Shown here piece by piece: positions 37,959 to 47,470 of a DNA stretch of 64,000 nt; within the stretch, counting starts at the first letter, position 1, and each line of letters starts with the position of its first letter. A program made the translations under genes and the position numbers. Source of the stretch: Devosia sp. MC521. GTDB lineage: Bacteria; Pseudomonadota; Alphaproteobacteria; Rhizobiales; Devosiaceae. The notes under the pieces were generated by a model, which worked only from the letters and a program-made list of their open reading frames with translations, had not been told where the DNA came from and made no database searches. The stretch is from the NCBI RefSeq assembly GCF_014127105.1, contig NZ_CP059902.1, forward strand, positions 1,521,001-1,585,000. Reading direction: 5' to 3'.

Positions 37959-40295
37959 TTAGGCTCTTTGCAAGAGGTTAGCCATGATGCGGAAGGCGCC
38001 CGGAACCAGCTTATCGAGCTGGTGGTGCAGCACGAGGCTCGTGTGGGTATGGCGCCCCTTACCGATCCTCCCTGAGACGAGAGAACCAAAGAGCGGATTT
38101 TCGCCGACATCGTTCATACTTAGGAGGGGCTCATAAGCTTCATCCCAGTGAGAGGCGAAATAGAGACCGCGCTCTTTATCCCAGCCGTCAAAGTCGGCGC
38201 GGGTGATGGTATTGGGGCCAGCAAAGAGCGGATGGTTGGGCTGCAGGATTTCGACTGTGCTTGATGGGTTGTTGACGCGCCAGCGAAGCGAAGGCGAGCC
38301 GATCGTCAGCGGGCGAGGGGGGGTAGCTTGCTTGTCCCAGCCGTCCGTTGGGCGATGGTAGAGGGTGACCAAGTGCCCGCCGTTCTCGACGAAAGTGTGT
38401 AGCTTGCTGGTTACCGCTTTCAAGTCTGGGCGCGTGCCGAAAGCAAAGAGGCCGACGATGATAGTGTCATAGACTGAGAGGTCGCCCGCAAGTGCTTCAG
38501 CGTCTAGGTCGATGACATTGGCGCCCATGCGTTTAAGCCAGAAGCTGACATTGTCGGCCCCGCCGTTGATGATGCCTACCTTGGTGTCAGGCACTTTCAG
38601 ATCGAGCGCCAATATGTCGAGTGTGAGCGGGCGGACATAGCGCGATGTGCCGATATGCTCGTAGGCAATAGGGGTGACGACGTGAGCCGAAAGTCCGTCA
38701 ACGCTCAGTGGCAGGTGGTATTTACCGGGAGTGAGGTCAGGAGTTGCTGTGAGCTGCAGCGCATCGCCCGCAAATTTGACGCTGAGCCCAGAGGGGGTAT
38801 TCTCAACTGATACAGACGATGGAGCGCCGGTGCTTTTCACAGTGAAGCTGTGCTGGCCCTGTGCGGGAAGCGCTAGAATGAGCGCCTCGGGCGTGATTGC
38901 GGCCCTTTTCGCTGGGGCGATTTGGACGGCTTCTTCCGTATCGAGTGCAAAGCGAACCTTGGTCCCGCTGACCTCGGCTTCGACTTCGAGCCAGAGCGCG
39001 CCGTTGCCGCCTAGGCTGAACCATTTTGGGTAGTAGGGATTGCCGACGTCGGCATGCGGATCGGCCTCAACAGTCAGGATGGCCGTGCGGGCGCTAAAAC
39101 TGACAGGAACGCCGGAAGCAAAAGCTTTTGGCGCTACTGGTGTCACGGTGACAGTGCTGTCCAGTGGATGTGCACTTTCGATAGTGATCGTTACACTCGA
39201 TCCGGGAAGGACATCGCGGGAGGATACGGACGCAGTCAGGTCCAGACCAGCGGCCAGTACGATTGCAGCGTCGAGTTCGACAATTTTTCGAGTGATGCGG
39301 TGCGCGTGATGGTCAGCGATTGCGTCAATACTGCTGAGTGCCTGCTTGGCCTCAATTAGGGCGCTTAAAATTTCATCCGATTTTGGGAAGGCTGCAATAG
39401 CGCTCGCAATAGCCGCGTCAGCCCGGGCCAATTCAGGCTGGGACCCAAGATCCGACAGTTTTGTCGGGAGGGCGTCAAAGACACTAATTTCAGCGGTTCC
39501 GCCAACGAGGTGGAGGTCCCAACGCGAAGCGTCATAGCGCCAGTCGCCCATATTCTGGGTGGCGTGATAAGCCCGCGAGACTTCGCCGAGACGAGCAAAG
39601 CTCAAGCCCGTGACCGGGTCGCATGCGCCCGCAATAATCGTCGTGGTTGCGGGAGGTGGAGGAACTTCGTCGTCATAATAGTCGCCGCCGCCGGACCATG
39701 CGGGGAGATAATATTTGCTGACCTTCCAAGGGGTGAGGCCGGCGATTTTATACGTCGGATCGGCTGACAGAGCGAGTGCGGTTTCGGCTGCTTCAGTCAT
39801 GGCACGGTGGTGACCGTGCTGGCCCGGAACGTCGAGGAAGGTTGGAATAACGATGTCAGGGCGGAATTCGCGATAGGCGCGAACGAGCCGATCGATTGTA
39901 CGTTCCTTGCCCCAACGGGCGAGTGTGTCTGGGCCGGATTTGGAAAAGCCAAAGTCGTGAACGGGGTCATTCGGTCCGTGCCCGAGCCAAGCGATGTCGG
40001 CATCAATAACTCGGGCGGCCTCTTCAAGCTCGCGGCTGCGGACAACACCCAGGGCTCCCAAACGCTCTGGACCGAGCGTGTTCTGACCGCCTTCGCCACG
40101 TGTCGAGCAGGCGACAACAATGCGTGCGCCGTGTTCATGGCGCAAGGAGGCGAGCATGGAGTTGTGCTCATCGTCCGGATGGGCGCCGGTGTTCATAACG
40201 GTCACTGTGGACTTGAGCCGCGTGAGGGCACGGTACAGCGCGACGAAGCGTGGCGATTTTGCTCGGTTATGAAGACGGTCGCGGGAAGAAAGCAT
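37959..40295 (-). CDS. PIG-L family deacetylase with large C-terminal region
   Basis: 778-aa protein. Residues of about 30-290 form a PIG-L/LmbE zinc deacetylase: AHPDDE at 38-43 gives two metal ligands and the base, and GQHGHHRAMTEA gives the third ligand area. The family removes N-acetyl groups from GlcNAc-linked compounds. Residues of about 350-540 look like beta-sandwich domains (SVTITIESAHPLDSTVTVTP), and the last 230 resemble a class I amidotransferase-like/ThuA fold (VENGGHLVTLYHRPTDGW). No signal peptide is visible, so it probably acts in the cytoplasm. It is clustered with a ROK regulator and a sugar importer. Confidence 0.82.
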   Translation of the reverse strand: MLSSRDRLHNRAKSPRFVALYRALTRLKSTVTVMNTGAHPDDEHNSMLASLRHEHGARIVVACSTRGEGGQNTLGPERLGALGVVRSRELEEAARVIDADIAWLGHGPNDPVHDFGFSKSGPDTLARWGKERTIDRLVRAYREFRPDIVIPTFLDVPGQHGHHRAMTEAAETALALSADPTYKIAGLTPWKVSKYYLPAWSGGGDYYDDEVPPPPATTTIIAGACDPVTGLSFARLGEVSRAYHATQNMGDWRYDASRWDLHLVGGTAEISVFDALPTKLSDLGSQPELARADAAIASAIAAFPKSDEILSALIEAKQALSSIDAIADHHAHRITRKIVELDAAIVLAAGLDLTASVSSRDVLPGSSVTITIESAHPLDSTVTVTPVAPKAFASGVPVSFSARTAILTVEADPHADVGNPYYPKWFSLGGNGALWLEVEAEVSGTKVRFALDTEEAVQIAPAKRAAITPEALILALPAQGQHSFTVKSTGAPSSVSVENTPSGLSVKFAGDALQLTATPDLTPGKYHLPLSVDGLSAHVVTPIAYEHIGTSRYVRPLTLDILALDLKVPDTKVGIINGGADNVSFWLKRMGANVIDLDAEALAGDLSVYDTIIVGLFAFGTRPDLKAVTSKLHTFVENGGHLVTLYHRPTDGWDKQATPPRPLTIGSPSLRWRVNNPSSTVEILQPNHPLFAGPNTITRADFDGWDKERGLYFASHWDEAYEPLLSMNDVGENPLFGSLVSGRIGKGRHTHTSLVLHHQLDKLVPGAFRIMANLLQRA

Positions 40296-40324
40296 GATCG
40301 ACTAGTCCTTGCGTCGAAGATGGG

Positions 40325-41551
40325 TCAGTTTGCAGGATCGGAAAGGCTGAGGTGTGGGGAGACGGTGTCGAGCAAAGGTAAAGCTGCAGCACCGAGGGCG
40401 GCCGTTAGTTGGCCGGTTTGCCCGCCTAGAACGCGCGGCAAGACGCGTTTGTCACGTGTGGCCACAGTAACGGGCAGAGGATTGATTGCTGAAATTACTG
40501 CTTCCAGAACGGCGTCAGGGAGGCCGCCACCAAAGATAATGGTTTCGGGATCGAAAATGTTTTCGAGTAGGGCCACGGTCGGCGCGAGATAATCTGCAGC
40601 GGTCTCAATCCAATCGAGCAGAGTTGGATTTTGCGCCTCGTGCAGGCGCTCGATATCTTCCACGGTTTTGGCATAGATGCCCGCCATGGCCAAACGCTCA
40701 CGCAGAGCGAAAACGGATACGAACCGCTCGAGTGCGCCAGCCGGGCCTGCCTTGCCAGCGCCATTGCGCGGCACTAGGCCGATGTGACCGATTTCGCCAG
40801 CGTTGCCAAATGCACCGCGCAATGGGCGGCCATCGTGTATGACGCCGAGCCCAAGCCCAACGCCGAAATAAAGGTAACAGAAATTGGTAAGCTGGCGACC
40901 GGCGCCATAGAGGCGCTCGCCTACGACGGCGGCGGTCGCGTCGTTTTCGACAACTACATCGTGACCAGTGGCTTGGGCGAAGAGTTTTCTTGGGTCGTGG
41001 CCAGTCCAGCCTGGGAGGGTCGCCGGACCGACAGAACTCATACCCTCAATTTCAAACGGTCCGGGCATTACCACGCCGATGCCCAAAAGTTTGGGGGGCG
41101 GTGTTACGGAGAGTTCGGTTTGAAGACGGGCCACTTCATCTGCGACAAGTTTTGGCACGACCGCCGGGCCGGTATCCTCAAGTCGACTGATCGACTGCGC
41201 ACGCACGCGACCAGAGAGATCGAGAAGAACGCACACCATATGGTCGGCGGCGATTTCGACGCCTGCGGTGAGTGGGCCGTCGGGATTGACTGCAAATTGG
41301 ATCGGGGGCTGACCACGCCCAGAGCGAAGCCGTCCCAATTCTATCAGCATCCCCTCGGCGAGCAGCTCTTCAACGATATTGGTCACCGCTTGGGCGGTGA
41401 TTTTGGCGTGGCGGGCAATTTCAGTGCGGCCCAAATGACCGTGTAATCTGATCACTTCAAGGACGACGCGGCGATTGTGCGCGCGGTTACGTTCTGGGTT
41501 GGAGCCGATAGCGACCATAGGCGGTACGGGTTTTTTGCTGCGGCTAGTCAC
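40325..41551 (-). CDS. ROK-family transcriptional regulator
   Basis: 408-aa NagC/XylR/Mlc-type regulator: N-terminal winged HTH (LGRTEIARHAKITAQAVTNI, about residues 36-55) followed by a ROK domain with GVGLGLGVIHDGRPL and GNAGEIGHIGLV. The zinc-binding cysteine cluster common in ROK proteins is not evident; that stretch reads VPRNGAGKAGPAG. It starts at GTG 41551 with GGAG 7 nt upstream. It is divergent from the sugar ABC operon and likely regulates it and the PIG-L gene through an inverted repeat between them. Confidence 0.88.
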   Translation of the reverse strand: MTSRSKKPVPPMVAIGSNPERNRAHNRRVVLEVIRLHGHLGRTEIARHAKITAQAVTNIVEELLAEGMLIELGRLRSGRGQPPIQFAVNPDGPLTAGVEIAADHMVCVLLDLSGRVRAQSISRLEDTGPAVVPKLVADEVARLQTELSVTPPPKLLGIGVVMPGPFEIEGMSSVGPATLPGWTGHDPRKLFAQATGHDVVVENDATAAVVGERLYGAGRQLTNFCYLYFGVGLGLGVIHDGRPLRGAFGNAGEIGHIGLVPRNGAGKAGPAGALERFVSVFALRERLAMAGIYAKTVEDIERLHEAQNPTLLDWIETAADYLAPTVALLENIFDPETIIFGGGLPDAVLEAVISAINPLPVTVATRDKRVLPRVLGGQTGQLTAALGAAALPLLDTVSPHLSLSDPAN

Positions 41552-41606
41552 GAGTGATCTCCGAAGGATGCGCTCAACTCATAGCACCAAAAGTCGAATG
41601 TCAAAA

Positions 41607-41633
41607 CAATAACTCAAGTAGATTATGTTATTG
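41607..41633. promoter_or_regulatory. Inverted repeat between ROK gene and ABC operon
   Basis: CAATAAC (41607-41613) and GTTATTG (41627-41633), arms perfect, 13-bp spacer. TGTCAA (41599-41604) and TTGACA (41631-41636) add a partial outer symmetry, and TTGACA could also be a -35 element of the ABC operon. A plausible ROK operator by position. Confidence 0.5.
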
Positions 41634-41741
41634 ACAATCGCTTGGATTCTGGGGGACGTTGAAGGCAAGCTTGGAAGGGGACTTTCAGGTCACATGGAGA
41701 GCTGTCGCTTAGGCCGACGGTCGTATGGAGGATATATACCA

Positions 41742-42977
41742 ATGCTTCTCAAAGCAAAAATGGCCGGCCTCGCCGCTGGCATCAGCATGTTGGCACTCGG
41801 CTCCGCCCAGGCCGTTGAAATCGAATACTGGCAGTATGTGTTCGATAGCCGTGTTCAGGCTATGGACAAGCTGATCGAGAATTTCGAGGCGGCTAACCCA
41901 GGCATTACCGTCAAGCAGACCACCTTCCCTTATGCCGATTACCAGACGCGCGTTGTCGCTGCTAAGGTTGCAGGGCAGGGTCCGGATGTTGTGCAGCTCT
42001 TCTACGGTTGGACCGATCAGTTCGTGAACGGTGGCCTCATTCAGCCACTTGATCCGGCTGTGTTCCCGCACGATGAGATTGAATCAGAATTTTTCCCAAT
42101 CGTCTCTGCGATGAAGCGTGGCGAAGACTATTATGGTCTGCCGACGGCGGTGCGTTCGCTTGCACTGTTCTACAACAAGGCGCACTTCGCTGAAGCTGGC
42201 ATCGAGCCTCCAAACAATCTGGAAGAGCTCGTCGCTGCCGCTAAGGCCACCACCAAGGTTGATGGTAGTGGCAACATCACGTCCGCTGGTATCACACTCG
42301 ATATGGCAGGGCAGGATCACCATTGGTGGCGCGAAGTACTCGTTCGTCAGTTCGGCGGCGTCCCATATGATGCAGAAGGCAACGTCGCTTATAACGACGA
42401 AGCTGGCGCAGCAGCGATGAAGTTCTATACGGACCTGCAGACCGAGCAGAAGGTTGGCCTGGTTGGTTTCATGGATGAAGGCCAGGCAGCATTCCGTGCA
42501 GGCCTTGCTGCTATGACCATCGACGGTACGTTCCGCCTCGGTGCGTTCGCTGCCAACCCATTTGAATGGGGTGTTGTCGAGCTGCCAGCCGATGCAAACG
42601 GTATGCGTTCGAACTACTCGTCCTACTTTGCTAACGGCATCGGCGCGACTGCTCAGGGTGAAGAGCTCGAAGCTGCGCAGAAGTTCCTGCAGTACATTTC
42701 CTCGGAAGAGGCAATGAACATCTGGCTGGAAACGGTTGGCGAACTGCCAGCGCGTCGCGACGCTGCACTGACCGAAGCCAATCTTGCTGACCCAATCCGC
42801 GCGCCGTTCTTGAAGGGCCTTGAATACGCGCACACCACCCGCTTCTACGACGAAGCTGGTCAGCGTACGACGGCGATCGATGCGGTTAATCGTATTCTGC
42901 TCGAAGGTCAGTCGCCAGCCGACTCCGTTGCCGCTGCAGCTGCTGCAGAGCAGGCGATCATCAACGACAACCGCTAA
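41742..42977 (+). CDS. Extracellular sugar-binding protein of ABC operon 2
   Basis: 411-aa family 1 solute-binding protein. Sec signal MLLKAKMAGLAAGISMLALGSAQA is cleaved before VEIEYWQ. Mature motifs include NFEAANPGITVKQTTFPYAD and VAGQGPDVVQLF. I use ATG 41742, with GGAGG 10 nt upstream; the longer open frame begins in the promoter region. The codon choice is strongly biased, in line with high expression. The ligand is unknown; companion genes suggest an amino sugar or a sugar conjugate. Confidence 0.91.
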   Translation: MLLKAKMAGLAAGISMLALGSAQAVEIEYWQYVFDSRVQAMDKLIENFEAANPGITVKQTTFPYADYQTRVVAAKVAGQGPDVVQLFYGWTDQFVNGGLIQPLDPAVFPHDEIESEFFPIVSAMKRGEDYYGLPTAVRSLALFYNKAHFAEAGIEPPNNLEELVAAAKATTKVDGSGNITSAGITLDMAGQDHHWWREVLVRQFGGVPYDAEGNVAYNDEAGAAAMKFYTDLQTEQKVGLVGFMDEGQAAFRAGLAAMTIDGTFRLGAFAANPFEWGVVELPADANGMRSNYSSYFANGIGATAQGEELEAAQKFLQYISSEEAMNIWLETVGELPARRDAALTEANLADPIRAPFLKGLEYAHTTRFYDEAGQRTTAIDAVNRILLEGQSPADSVAAAAAAEQAIINDNR

Positions 42978-43020
42978 TCGTCGGGCTTAGAGCTCGCGAT
43001 TATCTCCAAAAAATCGGTCC

Positions 43021-43043
43021 ATCCCGGTCCTTGTGATCGGGGT
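43021..43043 (+). repeat. Short hairpin after binding-protein gene
   Basis: ATCCCG (43021-43026) can pair with CGGGGT (43038-43043, one G-U) in the 126-bp spacer between binding-protein and permease genes. It is weaker than the stems at the same place in the other two ABC operons of the window. Confidence 0.35.
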
Positions 43044-43103
43044 GGTTCGTCAGGCGGTGTGGATCTGTGGCTCTAGCGCCCGGGTGCCCCACAAGGAGCA
43101 AAC

Positions 43104-44036
43104 ATGGCGTCAACGAACGCACTTCCACAGTCAGGACCGGTTCGGCTTTGGGACCGACTGACTATCGGCCAAAAGCGTGTGATCTGGGCTTGGGTGTTTC
43201 TCATCATCCCGATCTCCTTCTACGCAGGCATTCGATTTTATCCAACGTTTCAGGCGTTTTGGCTATCGCTGACCAATTGGGACCTCTTGCGTCCGGCCAA
43301 GTTTATCGGCTTTGCGAACTATCAAAAAATGTTCGCCGATCCAGCTTTCTGGAAAGTGTTCAACAACACCTTCCTCTATCTCATCATCGGTACGCCACTG
43401 AGTTTGGTGATCTCTTTCTTGATCGCCTACTACCTCGACCGCGTCCGCTTCATGCATGGTTTCATCCGTGCGCTCTATTTTCTGCCCTTCCTAACCACGG
43501 CTGCCGCTATGGGTTGGGTATGGCGCTGGTTCTATCAGCCGGTTCCAATCGGCGTGATTAACTCCGTTCTGAGCAGTGTTGGGATCCCGCAGCAGCCATT
43601 CCTGCGCTCGGTCGATCAAGCGCTGTTCTCAATTCTCATTCCAGCCATTTGGGCAGGATTGGGCTTCCAGATCATCATTTTCATGGCAGGTCTGCGGGCT
43701 ATTCCATCGACCTTTTATGAGGCCGCGCGCATCGACGGCTTGGGCGATGGTGCTATCTTGCGCAAGATCACCATTCCGCTGCTGAAGCCGACCACTGTGT
43801 TCCTCGTCGTCTTCTCGTCCATCGGTTTCCTCCGCATCTTTGATCAGGTCTACAACATGACCACCAATGATCCGGGTGGTCCGCTGAACTCGACTAAGCC
43901 ACTGGTGTTGATGATTTATCAGACCGCGTTCTCGTCCTACCAGATGGGCTATGCCGCTGCGCAGACAGTGGTGCTGTTCACCATCCTGCTCATCGTCTCT
44001 CTGCTCCAGCTCTATGTGCTGAGGGAAAAGAAATGA
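43104..44036 (+). CDS. Sugar ABC transporter permease (MalF type), operon 2
   Basis: 310-aa inner-membrane subunit with about six hydrophobic segments. The EAA loop is EAARIDGLGDGAILRKITIP. AAGGAG lies 6 nt before the ATG, and the stop overlaps the next permease gene by 4 bp (ATGA). Works with the MalG-type partner and the ATPase encoded at 46403. Confidence 0.92.
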   Translation: MASTNALPQSGPVRLWDRLTIGQKRVIWAWVFLIIPISFYAGIRFYPTFQAFWLSLTNWDLLRPAKFIGFANYQKMFADPAFWKVFNNTFLYLIIGTPLSLVISFLIAYYLDRVRFMHGFIRALYFLPFLTTAAAMGWVWRWFYQPVPIGVINSVLSSVGIPQQPFLRSVDQALFSILIPAIWAGLGFQIIIFMAGLRAIPSTFYEAARIDGLGDGAILRKITIPLLKPTTVFLVVFSSIGFLRIFDQVYNMTTNDPGGPLNSTKPLVLMIYQTAFSSYQMGYAAAQTVVLFTILLIVSLLQLYVLREKK

Positions 44037-44890
44037 CCGCTACAACCGTTTCCTCTGAATTGGCGGCCAACCGCCGCGATATTCGTCCCGGTCGTTACAT
44101 TGCATGGACGCTGCTGTTCATCGGTGGGCTGATCATGATCACGCCATTGCTGTTCATGTTCTCGACCTCGCTCAAGACGTCGGGCCAAGTCTATGACCTC
44201 AAGCTGATCCCATCCGCACCGACCTTTGACAATTATTTGAAGGTTCTGCAAGATGGCCGCTTCCTGCAGTGGTTCATCAACTCGACTTTCATTGCTGTCG
44301 TTGTGACCGCGTCGAACGTCTTCTTCGACAGTCTGGTTGGCTACACGCTGGCGAAGTTCCAATTCCGTGGCCGCTACTTCATCTTCCTCGCCATTCTGTC
44401 GACCTTGATGATCCCGACCGAAATGTTGGTGATCCCGTGGTATTTGATGTCGAGCCAGCTGGGTTGGCTGAACTCGTATTGGGGGATCATGTTCCCAGGC
44501 CTGATGACGGCATTTGGCACCTTCTTGATGAAGCAGTTCTTTGAAGGCGTGCCGAACGACTTCCTCGAGGCGGCGCGCGTTGATGGGCTGAACGAATTCA
44601 CCATCTGGTGGAAGATCGCGATGCCGATGGTGGTTCCTGCCATCTCGGCTCTGGCCATCTTCTCCTTCCTCGGCAACTGGACTGCCTTCTTCTGGCCGCT
44701 GATCGTGACGACCTCCAAGGAGCTCTACACACTGCCTGTGGGTATCTCTTCGTTCTCGGCGGAAGCTGCGATCCAGTGGGAGTTGATTATGACTGGCGCG
44801 GCGATCGGCACAATTCCGACGCTGCTCGTCTTCCTTGCTCTCCAGCGCTACATCGTTCGCGGTGTTATGCTGGCCGGTCTGAAGGGCTAA
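44033..44890 (+). CDS. Sugar ABC transporter permease (MalG type), operon 2
   Basis: 285-aa inner-membrane subunit. The first membrane helix is ITPLLFMFSTSLK-like near residues 25-45, and the EAA loop reads EAARVDGLNEFTIWWKIAMP. The C-terminus RYIVRGVMLAGLKG is typical of MalG-like permeases. It is followed after 4 bp by the lyase-like gene, which is an unusual insertion between permease and ATPase genes. Confidence 0.92.
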   Translation: MTATTVSSELAANRRDIRPGRYIAWTLLFIGGLIMITPLLFMFSTSLKTSGQVYDLKLIPSAPTFDNYLKVLQDGRFLQWFINSTFIAVVVTASNVFFDSLVGYTLAKFQFRGRYFIFLAILSTLMIPTEMLVIPWYLMSSQLGWLNSYWGIMFPGLMTAFGTFLMKQFFEGVPNDFLEAARVDGLNEFTIWWKIAMPMVVPAISALAIFSFLGNWTAFFWPLIVTTSKELYTLPVGISSFSAEAAIQWELIMTGAAIGTIPTLLVFLALQRYIVRGVMLAGLKG

Positions 44891-44894
44891 GGCC

Positions 44895-46403
44895 ATGACC
44901 GATCCACGTCTCACCGACACCTCGGTCTTTCCGGACCCAGTTTACATAGAAACCGTTCTTCGCCCCCTCTTTGATGGGGCGAAGGATCACCACGTCGAAG
45001 GTTTTCGCGCCATCGACCGTGCGCATTTGGTGATGCTGGTTGAAACCGGCATTCTCACCGAAGAGCAGGGAAGCGACATTGCTAAAGCGCTCGAGAGCAT
45101 TGATGCCGAAATTGAGCCATCGTCCCTTGTTTACACCGGTGAGGTAGAAGACTTCTTCTTCCTGATCGAACGCGAATTGAAAAAGCGCGTTGGCCCGGAC
45201 CTTGGTGGGCGTTTGCACACCTCCCGTTCGCGCAACGATATCGATCATACTTTGTTCAAGCTGGGTATCCGCGAGCGGTTGAACGTGTTGCTCGAGAAGG
45301 CACTGGCGCTGCATGCAGCGCTCATTGATGCGGCTGAACGGGAAAGGGCGACGCTGATAGTCGCCTATACTCATGGCCAGCCAGCGCAGCCAACCACCTT
45401 TGGTCACTACCTTTCTGCAGTCGTAGAGTTTGTTGGTCGTGACATCGAGCGGCTGTTCGAAGCATACCGCATTCTCGATTACTCGCCGATGGGTGCGGCT
45501 GCGATCACGACCTCGGGGTTCCCGATTGATCGTCACCGCGTTGCCGACCTTTTGGGCTTTTCAGAGCCTTTGCAGAATTCTTATTCCTGCATTGCGGGCG
45601 TGGATTACATCACCTCGACCTACTCAGCCATTGAACTGATGTTCCTCCATCTTGGTCGTGTCATTCAAGACTTCCAAGTGTGGACGAGCTTTGAGGTCGG
45701 GCAGATCTATGTGCCAAATAGCCTCGTGCAAATCTCCTCGATCATGCCGCAGAAGCGCAATCCGGTGCCGATTGAGCACTTGCGTCATCTTTCGAGCCAG
45801 ACCGTTGGTCGCGCTCATGCCATGCTGACCGTGGTGCACAACACCCCGTTCACCGATATGAACGACAGCGAAGGGGAAACGCAGTCGATGGGCTATGGCG
45901 CTTTCGCCAGTGCCTATCGCGTGCTCGACCTGTTGGCCGCTCTGGTTGCACAAATCCGCATCAACCCTGATCGTGTGCGCGAAAACATCTCGCGCTCCTG
46001 CATCACCATCACCGAACTGGCGGACAGCCTAGTTCGGCGCGAGGGCTTGTCGTTCCGCGAGGGACACGAGATTGCGGCGGCAGTGGCCAAGTCGGTTGTC
46101 GCCCAAAAGGGCGATTTGGCCAAGGACGGCTACGCTTCATTCCGGGAGGCCTTCTTGTACGCAACCCAGCGCGAAACGGCACTGAACGAAGCCAGCTTCG
46201 CTGAAATCGTCTCGCCTGAATATTTCGTCGCTGTGCGGACACGCTACGGCGGTCCGGCACCTGAGCCGCTGAACGCGGCCATTGCTGGCTACAAAACCAA
46301 AGCAGCAGAACTTGCTGCAAAACACGAAACATTCTTGCGCCGACAGGCTGACGCCGCGCGCACGCTCAATGAGCGATTCAACGCATTAAAGGGAGCAGTC
46401 TGA
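44895..46403 (+). CDS. Argininosuccinate lyase-like enzyme of unknown substrate
   Basis: 502-aa fumarase/aspartase superfamily protein, closest in look to argininosuccinate lyase (usual length about 460). The signature ISSIMPQKRNPVPIEHLR (about residues 283-300) with the catalytic Ser is intact, as is GRLHTSRSRNDIDHT. However, the canonical THLQRAQP block reads THGQPAQP, and the Gln after RSRND is Ile, so substrate contacts appear altered. It is embedded in a sugar ABC operon, before the ATPase and PfkB kinase genes, with 1- to 4-bp gaps. Elimination of fumarate or a similar acid from an imported conjugate is possible but not shown. It is unlikely to be the arginine biosynthesis ArgH. Confidence 0.8.
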   Translation: MTDPRLTDTSVFPDPVYIETVLRPLFDGAKDHHVEGFRAIDRAHLVMLVETGILTEEQGSDIAKALESIDAEIEPSSLVYTGEVEDFFFLIERELKKRVGPDLGGRLHTSRSRNDIDHTLFKLGIRERLNVLLEKALALHAALIDAAERERATLIVAYTHGQPAQPTTFGHYLSAVVEFVGRDIERLFEAYRILDYSPMGAAAITTSGFPIDRHRVADLLGFSEPLQNSYSCIAGVDYITSTYSAIELMFLHLGRVIQDFQVWTSFEVGQIYVPNSLVQISSIMPQKRNPVPIEHLRHLSSQTVGRAHAMLTVVHNTPFTDMNDSEGETQSMGYGAFASAYRVLDLLAALVAQIRINPDRVRENISRSCITITELADSLVRREGLSFREGHEIAAAVAKSVVAQKGDLAKDGYASFREAFLYATQRETALNEASFAEIVSPEYFVAVRTRYGGPAPEPLNAAIAGYKTKAAELAAKHETFLRRQADAARTLNERFNALKGAV

Positions 46404-47470
46404 TGGCCAGTATCGAACTTCAGGGCTTGATCAAGGCTTACGGCAAAACCCAAGCCGTTCACGGTATTGACCTTAAGATCGAAGACGGCGAGTTCGTTGT
46501 CTTTGTCGGTCCATCGGGGTGCGGCAAATCAACGACACTGCGCATGATCGCAGGCTTGGAAGACATTTCCGGCGGCAAGCTGCTGATCGGTAATGAGGTC
46601 GTGAACCAGCGCGAACCAAAGCAGCGTAACATCGCTATGGTGTTCCAGAACTATGCGATTTACCCGCATATGACGGTGGGCCAGAACATCGGTTTTGGGC
46701 TTTATACCTCAAAGCTCTCGAAGGCTGAGAAGCAGCAGCGCATCGAAGAAACTGGCAAACTCTTGGGCCTGTCCCATCTGCTCGATCGCCGTCCTGCAGC
46801 TCTCTCTGGCGGTCAGCGTCAGCGCGTCGCTATCGGTCGCGCGATGGTACGCGACCCCGTTGCGTTCCTTTTCGACGAGCCGCTCTCGAACCTTGACGCG
46901 CAGCTGCGTTCGCAGATGCGCATGGAAATCAAAGCGCTACATCAGCGCCTTGGCACCACCATTGTTTACGTAACGCACGATCAGGTGGAAGCCATGACCA
47001 TGGCCGACAAGATCGTGGTTATGCGTGATGGTCATATTCTGCAGGTGGGGTCGCCGACCGAGCTTTATGAGAATCCTCAGGATGTGTTCACCGCGCGCTT
47101 TATCGGTAGCCCTTCAATGAACATGATCGATGGCCAACTGACAGCGTCGGACCTCAGCGTCGCCGGTGCCGCCATTTCCGGGCTTACCCTTCCCGGCCAT
47201 GACGCCAAGGTGCTGGTTGGCATCCGTCCGCATGATCTTGTGGTCGGTGAAAGCGACGGCAATGGTTTTGTCGCCAGCGGCCTGGTGGAGGCTGTTGAGC
47301 CGCTTGGTTCGGAAACTCTGGTGCACATTGGCCTGAATGGCAAAACCGTCATCGGTACGGCACCAGGCCGCGTTGTGCCTGCTGTGGGGGCGTCGGTGAC
47401 AGTACGGGCTGAGCCCGGTTCGCTTTATCTCTTTGATGCCGTGACCGAAAAGGCTATTGGCCGCGCATGA
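46403..47470 (+). CDS. Sugar ABC transporter ATP-binding protein, operon 2
   Basis: 355-aa UgpC/MalK-type ATPase. Walker A GPSGCGKST is at about 36-44, followed by LSGGQRQR and FLFDEPLSNLDAQL; the C-terminal regulatory OB region includes VLVGIRPHDLVV. It starts at ATG 46403, overlapping the lyase stop by one base, and overlaps the kinase start by 4 bp, so all are coupled. It resembles the ATPase at 41-1102 but is not a copy; each serves its own permeases. Confidence 0.93.
   Translation: MASIELQGLIKAYGKTQAVHGIDLKIEDGEFVVFVGPSGCGKSTTLRMIAGLEDISGGKLLIGNEVVNQREPKQRNIAMVFQNYAIYPHMTVGQNIGFGLYTSKLSKAEKQQRIEETGKLLGLSHLLDRRPAALSGGQRQRVAIGRAMVRDPVAFLFDEPLSNLDAQLRSQMRMEIKALHQRLGTTIVYVTHDQVEAMTMADKIVVMRDGHILQVGSPTELYENPQDVFTARFIGSPSMNMIDGQLTASDLSVAGAAISGLTLPGHDAKVLVGIRPHDLVVGESDGNGFVASGLVEAVEPLGSETLVHIGLNGKTVIGTAPGRVVPAVGASVTVRAEPGSLYLFDAVTEKAIGRA

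Noticed and set aside
44012-44920. 302-codon frame antisense to the MalG-type permease gene
   Set aside because: Very Gln/Arg/His-rich translation opposite a membrane protein gene, the typical artefact of reading a permease backwards.
44895-46403. Considered as the arginine-biosynthesis argH
   Set aside because: Location inside a sugar transport operon and altered substrate motifs argue against it, though the superfamily signature is intact.
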